DNA of 64,000 nucleotides. It comes from Lichenostomus cassidix. Lineage: Eukaryota; Chordata; Aves; Passeriformes; Meliphagidae. The notes beneath the pieces are model-generated. The model was not told the origin of the DNA. It saw only the letters and a list, made by a program, of their open reading frames with translations, and searched no databases. Position 1 is the stretch's first letter, and each line of letters opens with the position of its first letter. Below are positions 63,788 through 64,000 of this stretch, one piece after another. The stretch lies in assembly GCA_008360975.2 (NCBI GenBank), contig CM039184.1, positions 41,239,797-41,303,796 on the forward strand, read 5' to 3'. Made by a program: the position numbers and the translations under genes.

Positions 63788-64000
63788 TCATAGAATCATT
63801 TAGGTTGAAAGGGACCTTTGACCCTTCTAATTTTTTCCTTGCTCAAGCTCATGAAATCCTTGTAGTCCTCCTGGGCTACCTGGTCTTTCTTTCAAAGGTG
63901 GTGAAGTGAACTCACTTTTTGCCCTGAGTTCCAGCCAAAGTTCTCTGTTGAGCTCAGCTGGTTTCTTCCCCATCAACTCATATTTTGGTACACACAGACC
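63788..64000 (-). pseudogene. Rearranged CR1 LINE copy, ORF2 fragment
   Basis: The plus strand starts with the complement of the CR1 3' tail (63788 to about 63816: TCATAGAATCATTTAGGTTG, then AAAGGGACC). It then continues at once into sequence that is the complement of CR1 ORF2 (about 63817-64000). Read on the minus strand the ORF2 part encodes EDYKDFMSLSKEKIRRVK, close to the EYKDVVRLCREKIRRAK region that lies between the endonuclease and reverse transcriptase domains. Farther upstream the family's WLELR motif is present (near 63931-63945) but in another frame, so the copy is frameshifted and dead. Everything normally between this linker and the tail, including the reverse transcriptase, is missing. 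The element runs off the window end, where more 5' ORF2 may lie. Confidence 0.8.

Overview
The window reads as non-coding nuclear DNA from a bird, most likely a neoavian and perhaps a songbird. It is AT-rich throughout and the interspersed repeats are bird-specific: CR1 LINE 3' tails, a piece of a familiar avian ERVL-type LTR, a GC-rich class II (alpha/beta-retrovirus-like) solo LTR, and A/T-rich simple repeats of the kind common in songbird assemblies. I see no rRNA, tRNA, CRISPR or operon-like structure, and nothing prokaryotic.

Layout. From 1 to about 29 kb the sequence is unique and AT-rich, with poly-A/T runs, a (CAAA)n-like tract, a 44-bp (AAAAT)n microsatellite at 12620-12663 and a 27-bp tandem duplication at 22271-22324. 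At 29155-29290 there is a striking G/T block with eight G-tracts. A decayed LTR-like segment lies at about 30715-31315. From 31 to 41 kb the sequence is again unique. At 40880-41156 sits the 5' part of an avian ERVL-type LTR on the minus strand. GC-richer patches without a firm identity lie at 42905-43130 and 46830-47290. At 50532-51040 there is a complete 509-bp solo LTR flanked by a perfect 6-bp target duplication (TCAGAT); this is the clearest feature of the window. Short CR1 tails lie at 53066-53130 and 62215-62285. The window ends inside a rearranged CR1 copy (63788-64000) whose 3' tail is joined directly to an ORF2 segment.

Genes. I could not support a single protein-coding exon. The longest open frames (up to 132 codons) are no longer than expected by chance in about 64 kb read in six frames. 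Several start at non-ATG codons, and none resembles a family I recognise. The window is therefore best read as a gene-desert interval or part of a very large intron. No multi-gene system was found. The points worth checking are the young solo LTR, the CR1 junction, the G-tract block and the GC-rich patches.
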